DNA from: Perkinsus olseni
Taxonomy: Eukaryota > Perkinsozoa > Perkinsida
NCBI GenBank assembly: GCA_013115125.1
Contig: JABANN010000462.1
Coordinates: 1 to 27,564, forward strand
Direction: 5' to 3'
Length of the DNA: 27,564 bases
Shown: piece after piece, positions 19,525-27,564 of the stretch
Numbering within the stretch: position 1 is the stretch's first letter
Layout of the letters: each line of letters begins with the position of its first letter
Program-made: the position numbers and the translations under genes
Notes under the pieces: generated by a model
What the model was told of the DNA's origin: nothing
Databases searched by the model: none
Seen by the model: only the letters and a program-made list of their open reading frames with translations

Positions 19525-19958
19525 TTACGGCTTCTTTACGGTTACGGTAGTAGTTTACGGTTACGGAAGGGGCTTACGACTTTACGGGTGGTGCTGAACT
19601 GCCTTTTTGGAATTGTGGCGAAAACATTCGCTGTAATGCATTCCACCATAGCTCAAATAGTTGTTAAACTCATTATTGGTGGTTCGGATTCGACCGAACC
19701 GCTGGGAGACTAACATATGGCTCTGTATCGACCACTCGTATCCCTTTGAAATTCCATCCGTCTTACTCCCAGGCTGACCCGGAACTGCCGAGCCGGCCTC
19801 GTCTACGCATGCGCATTCACATGAAACAGACTTAGACGACTTGAATGGTAATTCCTCGTTCTGTCCATTACATCTCCGTAAGAACCGTTACGGCGCCGTA
19901 ATTTTACGTTACGGGCTTCGAAGCGTAACCGTGAAAGTCAGCCGTAACGGTCCGTAAC
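19525..19958. repeat. TTACGG / CCGTAA motif cluster
   Basis: Six TTACGG units lie in the same orientation within 63 bp (19525-19587). A second group at 19876-19958 has the motif in both orientations, including the near-palindromes CCGTTACGGCGCCGTAA and CCGTAACGGTCCGTAACG. The spacing is irregular, so it is not a simple satellite. CCGTTA/TAACGG units match the core bound by Myb-type factors, which is one possible reading. I did not see comparable clusters elsewhere in the window. Confidence 0.65.
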
Positions 19959-21020
19959 GTAGTTCTGCCCATCTATAGAACTGAGAGGTCGCTGGCCCGA
20001 ACGAAGATTTATGTTTTGCTGTCGTCGCGGGTTCTGCTCTGGTTTGGCTTTTGAAGCAGCTGAGACCGAATGAACAGGGAACGTATTCGGGAGAAACCGA
20101 ACCTTCGGGAGCTGCGAACCGCAGCCTGTGATGAGATATTCTCCCACTTTCAGCTCACGTGCGTTAATTGCTGTTCCACCGGACTGCGTTCCTGCGTATC
20201 AGAGTAATGCAGAACCGCTCTTAATGGCCCGATGGTTGAAGTCAACTTGAGGAACTGTTTGTAGAGCTAGGTAATGAGGGTAAGCAGCAGAGGTCCACCT
20301 AGCTTCCTGTCGTAAGCACGACCGAGCGGCTTTCAACTCGTGTGACCTGGACGGCACAAGTCGCTGTCCCGTTTTGTGTCCAGCTTTATTCTCACGCTAT
20401 GAGCTTTCATATGGAAGAAGTTGTCGCGAAGTAGTGAACGGTATACTTACCGGAAAGGATGAACGAAGTGGTCCCTCCTGGACTTTGAAGTCGGGGCTTC
20501 ATGTGCAGTGCTCGGTGTTCACAGCCTGAACTTTTCAACAGCAGTCCCGCGTGCCAGCGTTCTTCCACTACTAGTGAATCTCCATTCAATTAACTCGTGC
20601 GTAGTCGCCTTTGGTAAGTGCCCGAACGAGGCTTCCTTTCGGGCTGCATCGGCCTGTCTTGTCTGAGGCTTTTTCTTGGGAGTTACACGACCCTTTCTGA
20701 GCTGCTCGTTTCCTTGTCCAGTACGAGTTTGGTTGGTCACAAGGCATGCCATCGCTATCAGACTATTCGTGTATCACGTGAGTATCATCCGGCCCTCGCT
20801 CAGCCCACAGGGCGTGGTGCGATAGTTTGCCAGTACTGTGTGTGCGTGCTGAAATGGATTGCGCTAGTTGGGTGGTCTTGGGCATGCGTGCCAGCGTTCT
20901 TGTACATAGCCGTACTTCTCGTGGTATGTTTACCCCACACTCGGGGTGGTTACAATGTATCAGCATCGTCGTGCAGACTAGTCTCGTCACAGGGTGAAGT
21001 GAGGGAGGGGAGATAGGGGG

Positions 21021-21067
21021 ACAGCGGAGCACACAATGGGAGGGACCGCGCTAAAAATTTTGTGCAG
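21021..21067 (+). promoter_or_regulatory. Conserved block upstream of transporter gene 3
   Basis: About 47 bp matched at 26340-26386. Shared anchors are ACAGCGGAG(C/T)ACACAAT, a G-rich run and CGCTAAAAATT followed by a GTG(C/T)AG-type end. It lies about 260 bp before the ATG of gene 3. The other copy lies about 200 bp before gene 5. It may be a promoter element or the edge of a duplicated unit. Confidence 0.6.
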
Positions 21068-21326
21068 CCAGTCTTTCTTGGGCGTCAGGCGATATGTAGC
21101 TTTTGGACGAATGTGGCAACTGCAGCCGGAATTTCGAATGACATGCCGGGAAGTATGGACTGATGGAGCTTTCGGATTGAACCTGGCTCGGGGGAGTATG
21201 GGAAGCTGAATCGGCACTGCCGAGTTGGCAGTGATGGATCCAGTCGAAGATAGTCGGCTGAGTCTGGTGCTCACGAGCGCTCACTGGGTTAACGTCCTAT
21301 TCTCCTCAGCTTTGTTTCTCAAGAAA

Positions 21327-22586
21327 ATGAATATCTTATCGTGCTTTGGTAGCAAGGCGAGGCCTAGCGGTGTGAGCGACGTCAAGGGATCTGCGGCGTT
21401 GGCTGAGCCTCGATGCGATTGGAAGCTTCAGGCTCAGTTCTGTGTCATCGGCTGCGTCGCCCTCCTCGGCTGGAACTTCATCCTCGGCGAGCTCGGTACC
21501 CTGATCGATGCCTTCGGCGAGTCATATGGAACCTGGGTTTCCCTTTGTTATTCTCTGTGTATTAATGCTGGGCAGCTTTTGCTCGTCTATATGGGAAACC
21601 GTTTCAAGTTCGGTCCCAGGTTCTACATTGGGTGCCTTGGTATGGGTATATCACAGATGCTCATCGCGATTTGTGCCATAACGTTTGCTCGCGATAATCG
21701 AGCAGCAGGTTTCGCGTGTGGCTGCATTTTTGTGGGTACTTTTGGCTTCGCCAATGCTCTGATGGAATCCTCTATGTTCGGTCTGGCCGCTCTGGTCACT
21801 TCTGAGTGTACCGAGTGGATTATGATCGGTGAGGGTATTGCTGGTGTATTGGCTTGGCCTGTAGATATGCTATGTCAGGCTATCTTGGAGGGATGCGGTG
21901 TCACCGACTACCAGTACCCGCGGATGGTGTTGTTCTATGGTTTGGCTCTGTTGGCGAACCTGGCCGTCATTCCTATGTACAAGTATGCGACGGAGACCCA
22001 TCCGTATATGCTTCGTGTCTTCGAGATCGAGGCGGACAGACAGAAGTTCGAGCTGAACAAGAGTATGAAGCGCCCTATCAACAGGGTTGTCTGGGATACC
22101 GTCCCGATGGCCTTCAATGTGTGGGCTAACTTCACTATCACTTTCACTGTATTCCCCTGGCTCATTTTCCAAATGGCACCCTCCTCCTTGGCGACTACCA
22201 CTTTTGGCCAGCTCATGACGTATTGCTACCAGGTCTTCGACACGCTCGGCCGTTTCGCTCCGAATCTCCGTATCCGTCTCAGCAAGCGGGTCACACGCTA
22301 CGCATGTTTGGCGAGGGCTATCTTCATTCCTCTATTTTTCTTGTGCGTACATTTAACATTCTCTCCGTTCAACCAAGATTGGTTCCGCTTCATCATCATG
22401 GCCTTGTTCGCGGGATCCAATGGCATTGTTGCTACGTGGTGTATGATTCATGGTCCCAGTCAAGTCGACCAAAGCGAGAAGGAGGAGATGGAGGTGGCGG
22501 GCTATGTCATGGCCTTCGCTCTTATCTTCGGTATACTAATAGGATCCGTCATTGCTACTATCATCCAGCAAACGGCTTACATGTGA
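21327..22586 (+). CDS. ENT/SLC29 nucleoside transporter, gene 3 (subtype A)
   Basis: An intronless frame of 419 residues. ATG 21327 in AAAATGAAT is chosen because it gives MNILSCFG, aligned with the other copies; the in-frame upstream extension has no counterpart and holds a pyrimidine-AG stretch (CTCCTCAG). The 11-TM layout is the same: GWN in TM1, YMGNRFKFGPRF, TSECTEWIMIGEGIAG, VFDTLGRFAPNLRIRLSKR after TM8, NGIVATWCM in TM10 and EVAGYVMAFALIFG in TM11. The TM4 residue is Glu. A 123-bp block (21744-21866) is almost identical to gene 1 although the flanks are clearly diverged. Gene 4 follows after only 271 bp. Confidence 0.92.
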   Translation: MNILSCFGSKARPSGVSDVKGSAALAEPRCDWKLQAQFCVIGCVALLGWNFILGELGTLIDAFGESYGTWVSLCYSLCINAGQLLLVYMGNRFKFGPRFYIGCLGMGISQMLIAICAITFARDNRAAGFACGCIFVGTFGFANALMESSMFGLAALVTSECTEWIMIGEGIAGVLAWPVDMLCQAILEGCGVTDYQYPRMVLFYGLALLANLAVIPMYKYATETHPYMLRVFEIEADRQKFELNKSMKRPINRVVWDTVPMAFNVWANFTITFTVFPWLIFQMAPSSLATTTFGQLMTYCYQVFDTLGRFAPNLRIRLSKRVTRYACLARAIFIPLFFLCVHLTFSPFNQDWFRFIIMALFAGSNGIVATWCMIHGPSQVDQSEKEEMEVAGYVMAFALIFGILIGSVIATIIQQTAYM

Positions 22587-22857
22587 AATATGATAAGACC
22601 ATTACTTTCTAGTTTATGAGATCGTATCAGTTTCTTGGCGCTATATGTTGTTTTTTACACGTCAGGAAACTTGTCAAGTAGTACCTCGGCTTGATTTATA
22701 ACCAAGTAGCCACTCTAACCGGCTGTGTAAAGTTGTTATTCCAGCGATTTCCACTGACATCCATCATTTGCTTGTGTATGGACCTTAGCGTGGCATCGCG
22801 GTAGGTTCTGGTTGTTTTCAGTTCCTTGAACGGTCCCTCTGTCTCGTCACTCTTCCT

Positions 22858-24150
22858 ATGGCCCTCTTCACTTGCTTCGGTACTGCAAAGCCCACCTCAA
22901 CTGAAGCTGATGCGGTTACGGTTGAGTCCTTGGAGCAAGGTGTTTCCACACAGCCGCCAAAGAACGGAGGAAAGGTCGTCGACTGGAAGTTGAAGGCTAT
23001 GTTCTGCGTCATCGGTTGTGTAGCTCTCCTTGGTTGGAACTTCATCCTCGGCGAGTTGGGTACTCTCATCGATGCCTTCGGAGGTCCCTATGGAACTTGG
23101 ATGTCTCTGTGCTACTCGCTCTGCGTCAACGCCGGCCAGTTGATGCTTGTGTGGATTGGTAATCGGTTCAAGTTCGGTCCTCGTTTCTATACGGGCTGCA
23201 CTGGTATGGGTATCAGTATGATTCTGATTGCCATCTGCGCGATTACCTTCGCCCGGACTAATCATGCAGCTGGCTTTGCTGCTGGCTGCGTCCTCATCGG
23301 GGTCTTTGGATTCGCCAACTCGCTCATGCAATCGTCGATGTTCGGCCTGGCCGCTCTCGTTGACCCTGTTTGCACCGAGTTCGTTCTTATCGGTGAAGGT
23401 CTTTCTGGTCTTATCGCGTGGCCCCTTGATAGGCTTTGTCAGGCCATTCTCGAGGGATGTGGTGTCACCGACTACATCTACCCCCGAATGGTGTTCTTCT
23501 ACGGTCTCGGTATGCTGGCCAACTTCGCCACCATCCCCATGTACAAGTATGCTATGCAGCGTCATCCTCTCATGCGTGTTGTCCTCGAACTCGAGGAAGG
23601 TCGTCAGAAGTTCGTACTGAAGAGAGAGATGAAGCGTCCTCTTGGTCAGGTCGTGTGGGATACGGTACCTCAGGCGTTCAATGTTTGGCTCAGCTTCACC
23701 ACCACATTCACTGTCTTCCCCTGGCTCGTATTTGAGATGAAGCCCTCTGACCTATCCGCCGGGCTGTTCGGTCAACTGATGACCTACTGCTACCAGGTCT
23801 TCGATACAATCGGTCGCTCGTCGCCTAGTTACCATCTTCGTTTGAGCAAGAGGGGTACACGGTTCGCCTCCTTTGGTCGTTTGATCTTCATCGCCTTGTT
23901 CTTCCTTTGTGCTGAGATCAATGTGTCTCCCTTCAGCCAAGACTGGTTCCGGTTCATCGTCATGGCCCTGTTCGCCGGTTCTAACGGTGTCGTTGCCTCT
24001 TGGTGTATGATTCATGGGCCAACTCAGGTTGATCAGGAGGAATCGGAAGAGTTGGAGATTGCCGGCTACGTGATGGCCTTCGGCCTCATCTGCGGTATCC
24101 TCAGCGGCTCTGTTATTGCTACCATCATTCAGCAAACAGCCTTCATGTGA
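22858..24150 (+). CDS. ENT/SLC29 nucleoside transporter, gene 4 (subtype B)
   Basis: An intronless frame of 430 residues starting MALFTCFG. It shows 11 membrane segments. W60 (TM1 GWN) is followed by TM4 with Q158 in NSLMQSSMFGLAAL, TM8 VFDTIGR with D316 and R320, TM10 NGVVASWCM, and TM11 AGYVMAFGLICG. By ENT1 knowledge the W, Q, D and R positions line the nucleoside site. This copy is the only one with the classic Gln in TM4. It also has Gly-Gly-Pro (residues 76-78 region) where the others have an acidic residue before TYGTW/AYGTW. The 3' half is nearly identical to gene 5. The 5' flank is pyrimidine-rich, with TTGTTTTCAG about 40 bp before the ATG, a possible splice or trans-splice acceptor. 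It probably acts at the plasma membrane or a vacuole membrane; the location cannot be read from sequence. Confidence 0.93.
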   Translation: MALFTCFGTAKPTSTEADAVTVESLEQGVSTQPPKNGGKVVDWKLKAMFCVIGCVALLGWNFILGELGTLIDAFGGPYGTWMSLCYSLCVNAGQLMLVWIGNRFKFGPRFYTGCTGMGISMILIAICAITFARTNHAAGFAAGCVLIGVFGFANSLMQSSMFGLAALVDPVCTEFVLIGEGLSGLIAWPLDRLCQAILEGCGVTDYIYPRMVFFYGLGMLANFATIPMYKYAMQRHPLMRVVLELEEGRQKFVLKREMKRPLGQVVWDTVPQAFNVWLSFTTTFTVFPWLVFEMKPSDLSAGLFGQLMTYCYQVFDTIGRSSPSYHLRLSKRGTRFASFGRLIFIALFFLCAEINVSPFSQDWFRFIVMALFAGSNGVVASWCMIHGPTQVDQEESEELEIAGYVMAFGLICGILSGSVIATIIQQTAFM

Positions 24151-26589
24151 AGCGTGGAGGCTGATTTCGCTATTGTTAATCTATTGTTCTCTATTATCGT
24201 TCACTGCCTTCTATTCACTGTCGTGAATCCAACTTCTCTTTGGAATCTCGAAGAAAAAACTGTTCACATGGCTCGCGTCCCTCTGTGTATCGGAGGATCA
24301 ATTAGTGATGAGACCTCGGTTAAGGTCGGGTTATAGGAAGTTCCCATATGTACCACGTCCCACGTTGAATACCTGTCTTACTGCACTATTATTACTGAAC
24401 GTTTCTCTTCAACTGGGAAGGGTTTGTGTTGCCATTCGGAGGGAAACCTGGTGGGCGGATCGTTGAGTGCACTTCGTTGTTGCATCGGCGACTTCGTTCA
24501 TTTGAAGGTCCATTCGATTGGTATTCCCGCTTCCCCCTCCCTCCTCGTTTTGGTCCTGAAGTACAGCGTATTTTCCGTTTTACGTTGACTTATTACCTGC
24601 CGTTCTAGTGCAGCATTCCCCTTGCTGCTCGTATTGCTTTGACTCGCTGTACCTTCCTTTCCGTTCTGGTCTCCGTCCCGTTCGCTTTCTCGTGGTCCTT
24701 CATACCGGGTTTTCCTCAAACTTCGGCCCCTTCGTATCAACAACTTTCCTGCAATCCGTAGTCAGCTTCTGTAGCGCTACTACCCTTGATCAAACGACCG
24801 TGATTGCTCCCCTTGAAAGCCGCAACAACCGGTCATCAGATGGTGTTGGATGGATGATCGAAGAGGAGAAGCTCAAGCGATGGCAATGATTTGCCACTGA
24901 CTGAACCAGTGAAACCTGTCATGAGCTATCTAAAACAGACGCTTGAAAGTCTCATGCCCGCAAAGTGCCTGTGTGGCAACCTGGCCGGGGTAACACTCCA
25001 CGCCGAGCTGAGTGAAGTTGCTGGTTTTTTTCCTTTCTGACGTAGTTCAGCTCGGTAGTTGCTCCGCAGAAACCCGGCAAGGAACAAAATACGCTCACTC
25101 CCACTCTTTCTGGAGGAGCGCCTAACATTGGTCTGAGGCTTAGTATGTGTTTTCGACTGTGCTCTAGCGAGCGTCCTCAAATTGGTTTTTCCTCTCTTGG
25201 ATTCTTCGTCGAAGGACACGCAATCTAGAGCTTGACCCAGGGCGAAAAGAAAGCCGACATAGCCAAACGGGAGCTACCCTGTTGGCCTCGGCCTTTGTTG
25301 TCTTCTTCCCTCTAATTTTGAACCTGCTTCCCGAGGCACTTCCACGCATGGTAGAATCTCTTCAAATACTCACAGCGTGAGCCACGGTCAATGGCCTAGT
25401 TTGGTTAACGCTACTTGCGGCTTGCCGGTGAAGGGCCTCCGTTGAAACCGCTCGACATGCAGGGTGATCAAATATTAGCCCAACGAGACCTTACGCCACC
25501 TTTGAATACCCGCATGCTTCGTATCCACCAGCGCCATCCACGAGGTTATGGCACAGTTGTGTGGACAATCCTACCCAAAACCGCCGGTTAACCCAAGCAA
25601 CAAGCTGACCAGATCGTGGTTGTGTTAGTGAGACGCCACATCCGCTGTCTCCGTCTGTGTCGAGCTTCGTTTTCAAGCTACGAGCTGCCGCGTTCGGTGT
25701 TGGGGAGGCTATCCTTTCCACGCCAAACATTTATAGTCGTTTCCAGCTCATAGGGTGGTACGTTCGTCACGAGTGGTGATTAGTCCGACTCCGACATGCA
25801 CAACCCAGTTTGAGTGCAAGGCTTTCTGTTATTAGTCAATCAACTCTCTCATCTATGAGCTACTCTCGAGGTTGGACACACATAATCGTCTGTAGTAAGA
25901 GTGTTCTCCCTGAACTGCTCGGAATGGAATTCCCTCCATCGCTCTCTCCAAGGATTTCCTCGCTCACCACTTTGTACGGTAACCTGAAAGTTTCCGATTG
26001 CCTACTTTAAACGCAGTCCTTCTCTCCGCATGGTGGTCGACTCAGGCACAGAGAGCACGTTCAGCCAAGCATCATTTTTTCTTTCTCGGGCTGCGTTTGG
26101 CCTTCGTACTAAAAAAGTTTATATCCTCCGTTTGTGACATTTCCCATGCTGGGCGGTGCGGGGATGGCTGTAATGTGCATGCGTGCAATGGCCGAGGCTA
26201 TCTGTTGGGCTTGCCGCCCCTCGCTTCGATAGAGCTGCCAGTCGGAAACTGGTAAGAGAACAGGCCCAAGGCTTCGTCCACATTGCGTTACCATCACACG
26301 GTCTACTGGGTCTTCGCGTCCAGGGGGGGGCGGCAGGAGACAGCGGAGTACACAATAAGGGGGTTACGCTAAAAATTCGGTGTAGCGAATTCGGGCCGTG
26401 GTTGAACGGCAGCGCTCGATGAAATTTGATCATGTCGGAGCGTCTTATGAGAGGGTTTGTAGATGATTGAGAGATGCTGCTATCGGCCTGGTTGTGACCT
26501 ATGGGATCGTAGAGAGAAGCCTTGAGGGCGAAGCCGACTTGCGACTGTTCACAGTTCCTCTTGCCGGCTCTCTCCTCGTCACCCGTCTC
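24151..26589. other. 2.4-kb spacer between transporter genes 4 and 5
   Basis: No supported protein gene. Minus-strand frames at 25164-25349 and 24926-25219 are strongly basic, and one at 25491-25730 is open for 79 codons. None shows a family pattern or a clean splice chain. The conserved block at 26340-26386 and an adjacent run of eight or more G (26323-26330) are the only notable structures. The length is similar to the spacer between genes 2 and 3. Confidence 0.5.
26340..26386 (+). promoter_or_regulatory. Conserved block upstream of transporter gene 5
   Basis: Counterpart of 21021-21067, with ACAGCGGAGTACACAAT and CGCTAAAAATT kept and small differences between them. It lies about 200 bp before the ATG of gene 5. 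Confidence 0.6.
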
Positions 26590-27564
26590 ATGGCCTTCTC
26601 CACCTGCTTTGGTGCTAAAAAATCGACTCCGGATGAGACTGATGCAACTACGGTTGGGTCCTTGGAGGAAGGTGTTTCTACGCAGCCGCCGAAGAGTCAA
26701 GGAAAGGTCGTCGACTGGAAGTTGAAGGCTATGTTCTGCGTCATCGGTTGCGTAGCCCTTCTCGGTTGGAACTTCATCCTCGGCGAGTTGGGAACTCTCA
26801 TCGATGCCTTCGGAGATGCTTACGGAACTTGGTGCTCTTTATGCTACTCGCTCTGCATCAACGCCGGTCAGTTGATGCTCGTGTGGATCGGCAATCGGTT
26901 CAAGTTCGGCCCACGTTTCTACACAGGTTGCTTCACCATGGGCGTGAGCATGATTCTGATTGCCATCTGCGCGATTACGTTCGCCCGGACTAATCATGCA
27001 GCTGGCTTCGCTGCCGGCTGCGTCCTCATCGGGGTCTTTGGATTCGCCAACTCCCTTATGGAGTCGTCGATGTTCGGCCTGGCCGCTCTCGTTGACCCTG
27101 TTTGCACCGAGTTCATCCTCCTCGGTGAGGGCCTTTCTGGTCTTATCGCGTGGCCCCTTGATAGGCTTTGTCAGGCAATTCTCGAGGGATGTGGTGTCAC
27201 CGACTACATCTACCCCCGAATGGTGTTCTTCTACGGTCTCGGTATGCTGGCCAACTTCGCCACCATCCCCATGTACAAGTATGCTATGCAGCGTCATCCT
27301 CTCATGCGTGTTGTCCTCGAACTCGAGGAAGGTCGACAGAAGTTTGTGCTGAAGAGAGAGATGAAGCGTCCTCTTGGTCAGGTCGTGTGGGATACGGTAC
27401 CTCAGGCGTTCAATGTTTGGCTCAGCTTCACCACCACATTCACTGTCTTCCCCTGGTTCGTATTTGAGATGAAGCCCTCTGACTTATCCGTCGGGCTGTT
27501 CGGTCAACTGATGACCTACTGCTACCAGGTCTTCGATACAATCGGTCGCTCGTCGCCTAGTTAC
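26590..27564 (+). CDS. ENT/SLC29 nucleoside transporter, gene 5 (subtype B), cut by window end
   Basis: ATG 26590 gives MAFSTCFGAKKS. The frame stays open for 325 codons to the last base of the window, so TM9-TM11 are missing only because the window ends. There is no intron. The N-terminal tail (GVSTQPPKSQGKVVDW) matches gene 4. TM1 has GWN followed by FGDAYGTW, TM4 has MESSMFGLAAL with Glu, and TM8 has VFDTIGR. From about 26950 on, and especially after 27150, the DNA is almost identical to gene 4 (23430-23844), while the first 350 bp are clearly more diverged. Of all pairs in the array this one is the most recent or the most recently homogenised. Confidence 0.92.
   Translation, partial: MAFSTCFGAKKSTPDETDATTVGSLEEGVSTQPPKSQGKVVDWKLKAMFCVIGCVALLGWNFILGELGTLIDAFGDAYGTWCSLCYSLCINAGQLMLVWIGNRFKFGPRFYTGCFTMGVSMILIAICAITFARTNHAAGFAAGCVLIGVFGFANSLMESSMFGLAALVDPVCTEFILLGEGLSGLIAWPLDRLCQAILEGCGVTDYIYPRMVFFYGLGMLANFATIPMYKYAMQRHPLMRVVLELEEGRQKFVLKREMKRPLGQVVWDTVPQAFNVWLSFTTTFTVFPWFVFEMKPSDLSVGLFGQLMTYCYQVFDTIGRSSPSY

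Larger units (their letters stand above)
19042..21326. other. 2.3-kb spacer between transporter genes 2 and 3
   Basis: No supported protein gene. The spacer contains the TTACGG-rich cluster (19525-19958), a perfect 7-bp inverted repeat GGTTCGG/CCGAACC with a 6-base loop at 19681-19700, and the conserved block at 21021-21067. A 132-codon plus-strand frame (20618-21016) has one hydrophobic stretch but no family pattern. The sequence is otherwise unique within the window as far as I can see. Confidence 0.5.

Noticed and set aside
19681-19700. Perfect inverted repeat GGTTCGG/CCGAACC with a T-loop-like centre
   Set aside because: The 7-bp stem and 6-base loop do not fit a tRNA T arm, no other arms are nearby, and no T-run suggests a terminator.
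20618-21016. 132-codon plus-strand frame with a hydrophobic segment
   Set aside because: No family pattern, a Cys/Ser-rich random look, an overlapping open frame on the other strand, and overlap with the conserved upstream block region.
22813-22857. Pyrimidine tract plus AG just before the gene 4 ATG as a spliced-leader acceptor
   Set aside because: Plausible for a perkinsid or dinoflagellate, but the organism is not proven and no spliced-leader gene is seen in the window.
22897-23565. Long antisense frames inside transporter genes (up to 222 codons)
   Set aside because: They mirror the codon bias of the sense ENT frame and recur at the same relative place in gene 5, as shadows do.
24926-25730. 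Basic minus-strand frames that could be a ribosomal-type or other small gene
   Set aside because: No match to a known small basic protein, and the possible GTAG intron near 25270 does not join the frames in phase.
26322-26330. Run of G residues as a regulatory or quadruplex site
   Set aside because: A single G run without the spaced partners needed for a quadruplex; its length may also be a sequencing artefact.

Overview
The window is nuclear DNA from a eukaryote with many very short introns (mostly 40-70 nt, GT...AG). It has short intergenic gaps and a tandem array of membrane transporter genes. This compact, roughly half-GC, tandem-array style fits a protist. I would guess an alveolate such as Perkinsus, but no single sequence here proves it. 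All multi-exon models were built by hand from reading frames, splice dinucleotides, phase continuity and protein-family patterns.

1-2.0 kb: diverged repeats flank a pair of convergent tRNA genes, Arg(ACG) and Ser(GCT). 2.0-6.8 kb, minus strand: a C2-domain protein gene (about 2045-3430 and probably further upstream), an unrecognised four-exon gene (4597-5609, 297 aa) and a doubtful gene (about 6244-6738).

7.1-15.6 kb, plus strand, head to tail: a Rab8/Sec4-like GTPase (7 exons), NTF2 (4 exons), an RCC1-repeat protein (19 exons, 448 aa), a 174-aa coiled-coil protein, and an unrecognised protein of about 496 aa. A tRNA-Ser(AGA) on the minus strand sits between the last two. NTF2 (importer of Ran-GDP) and RCC1 (the family of the Ran exchange factor) are two arms of the same Ran cycle and are direct neighbours here.

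15.9-27.6 kb: five paralogous intronless genes for 11-TM equilibrative nucleoside transporters (ENT/SLC29). The last is cut by the window end. They fall into two subtypes in the order A-B-A-B-B. Short gaps (0.5 and 0.27 kb) lie inside each A-B pair and long spacers (2.3-2.4 kb) lie between pairs, so the array looks built from duplicated A-B units. Near-identical tracts shared between genes 1 and 3 and between genes 4 and 5 point to gene conversion. All five keep the D...GR motif of TM8 used for ribose binding in this family. They differ at a TM4 position that is Gln in the fourth gene, as in human ENT1, and Glu in the other four. The array suggests a diversified nucleoside or base uptake capacity, which would suit an organism that relies on purine salvage.
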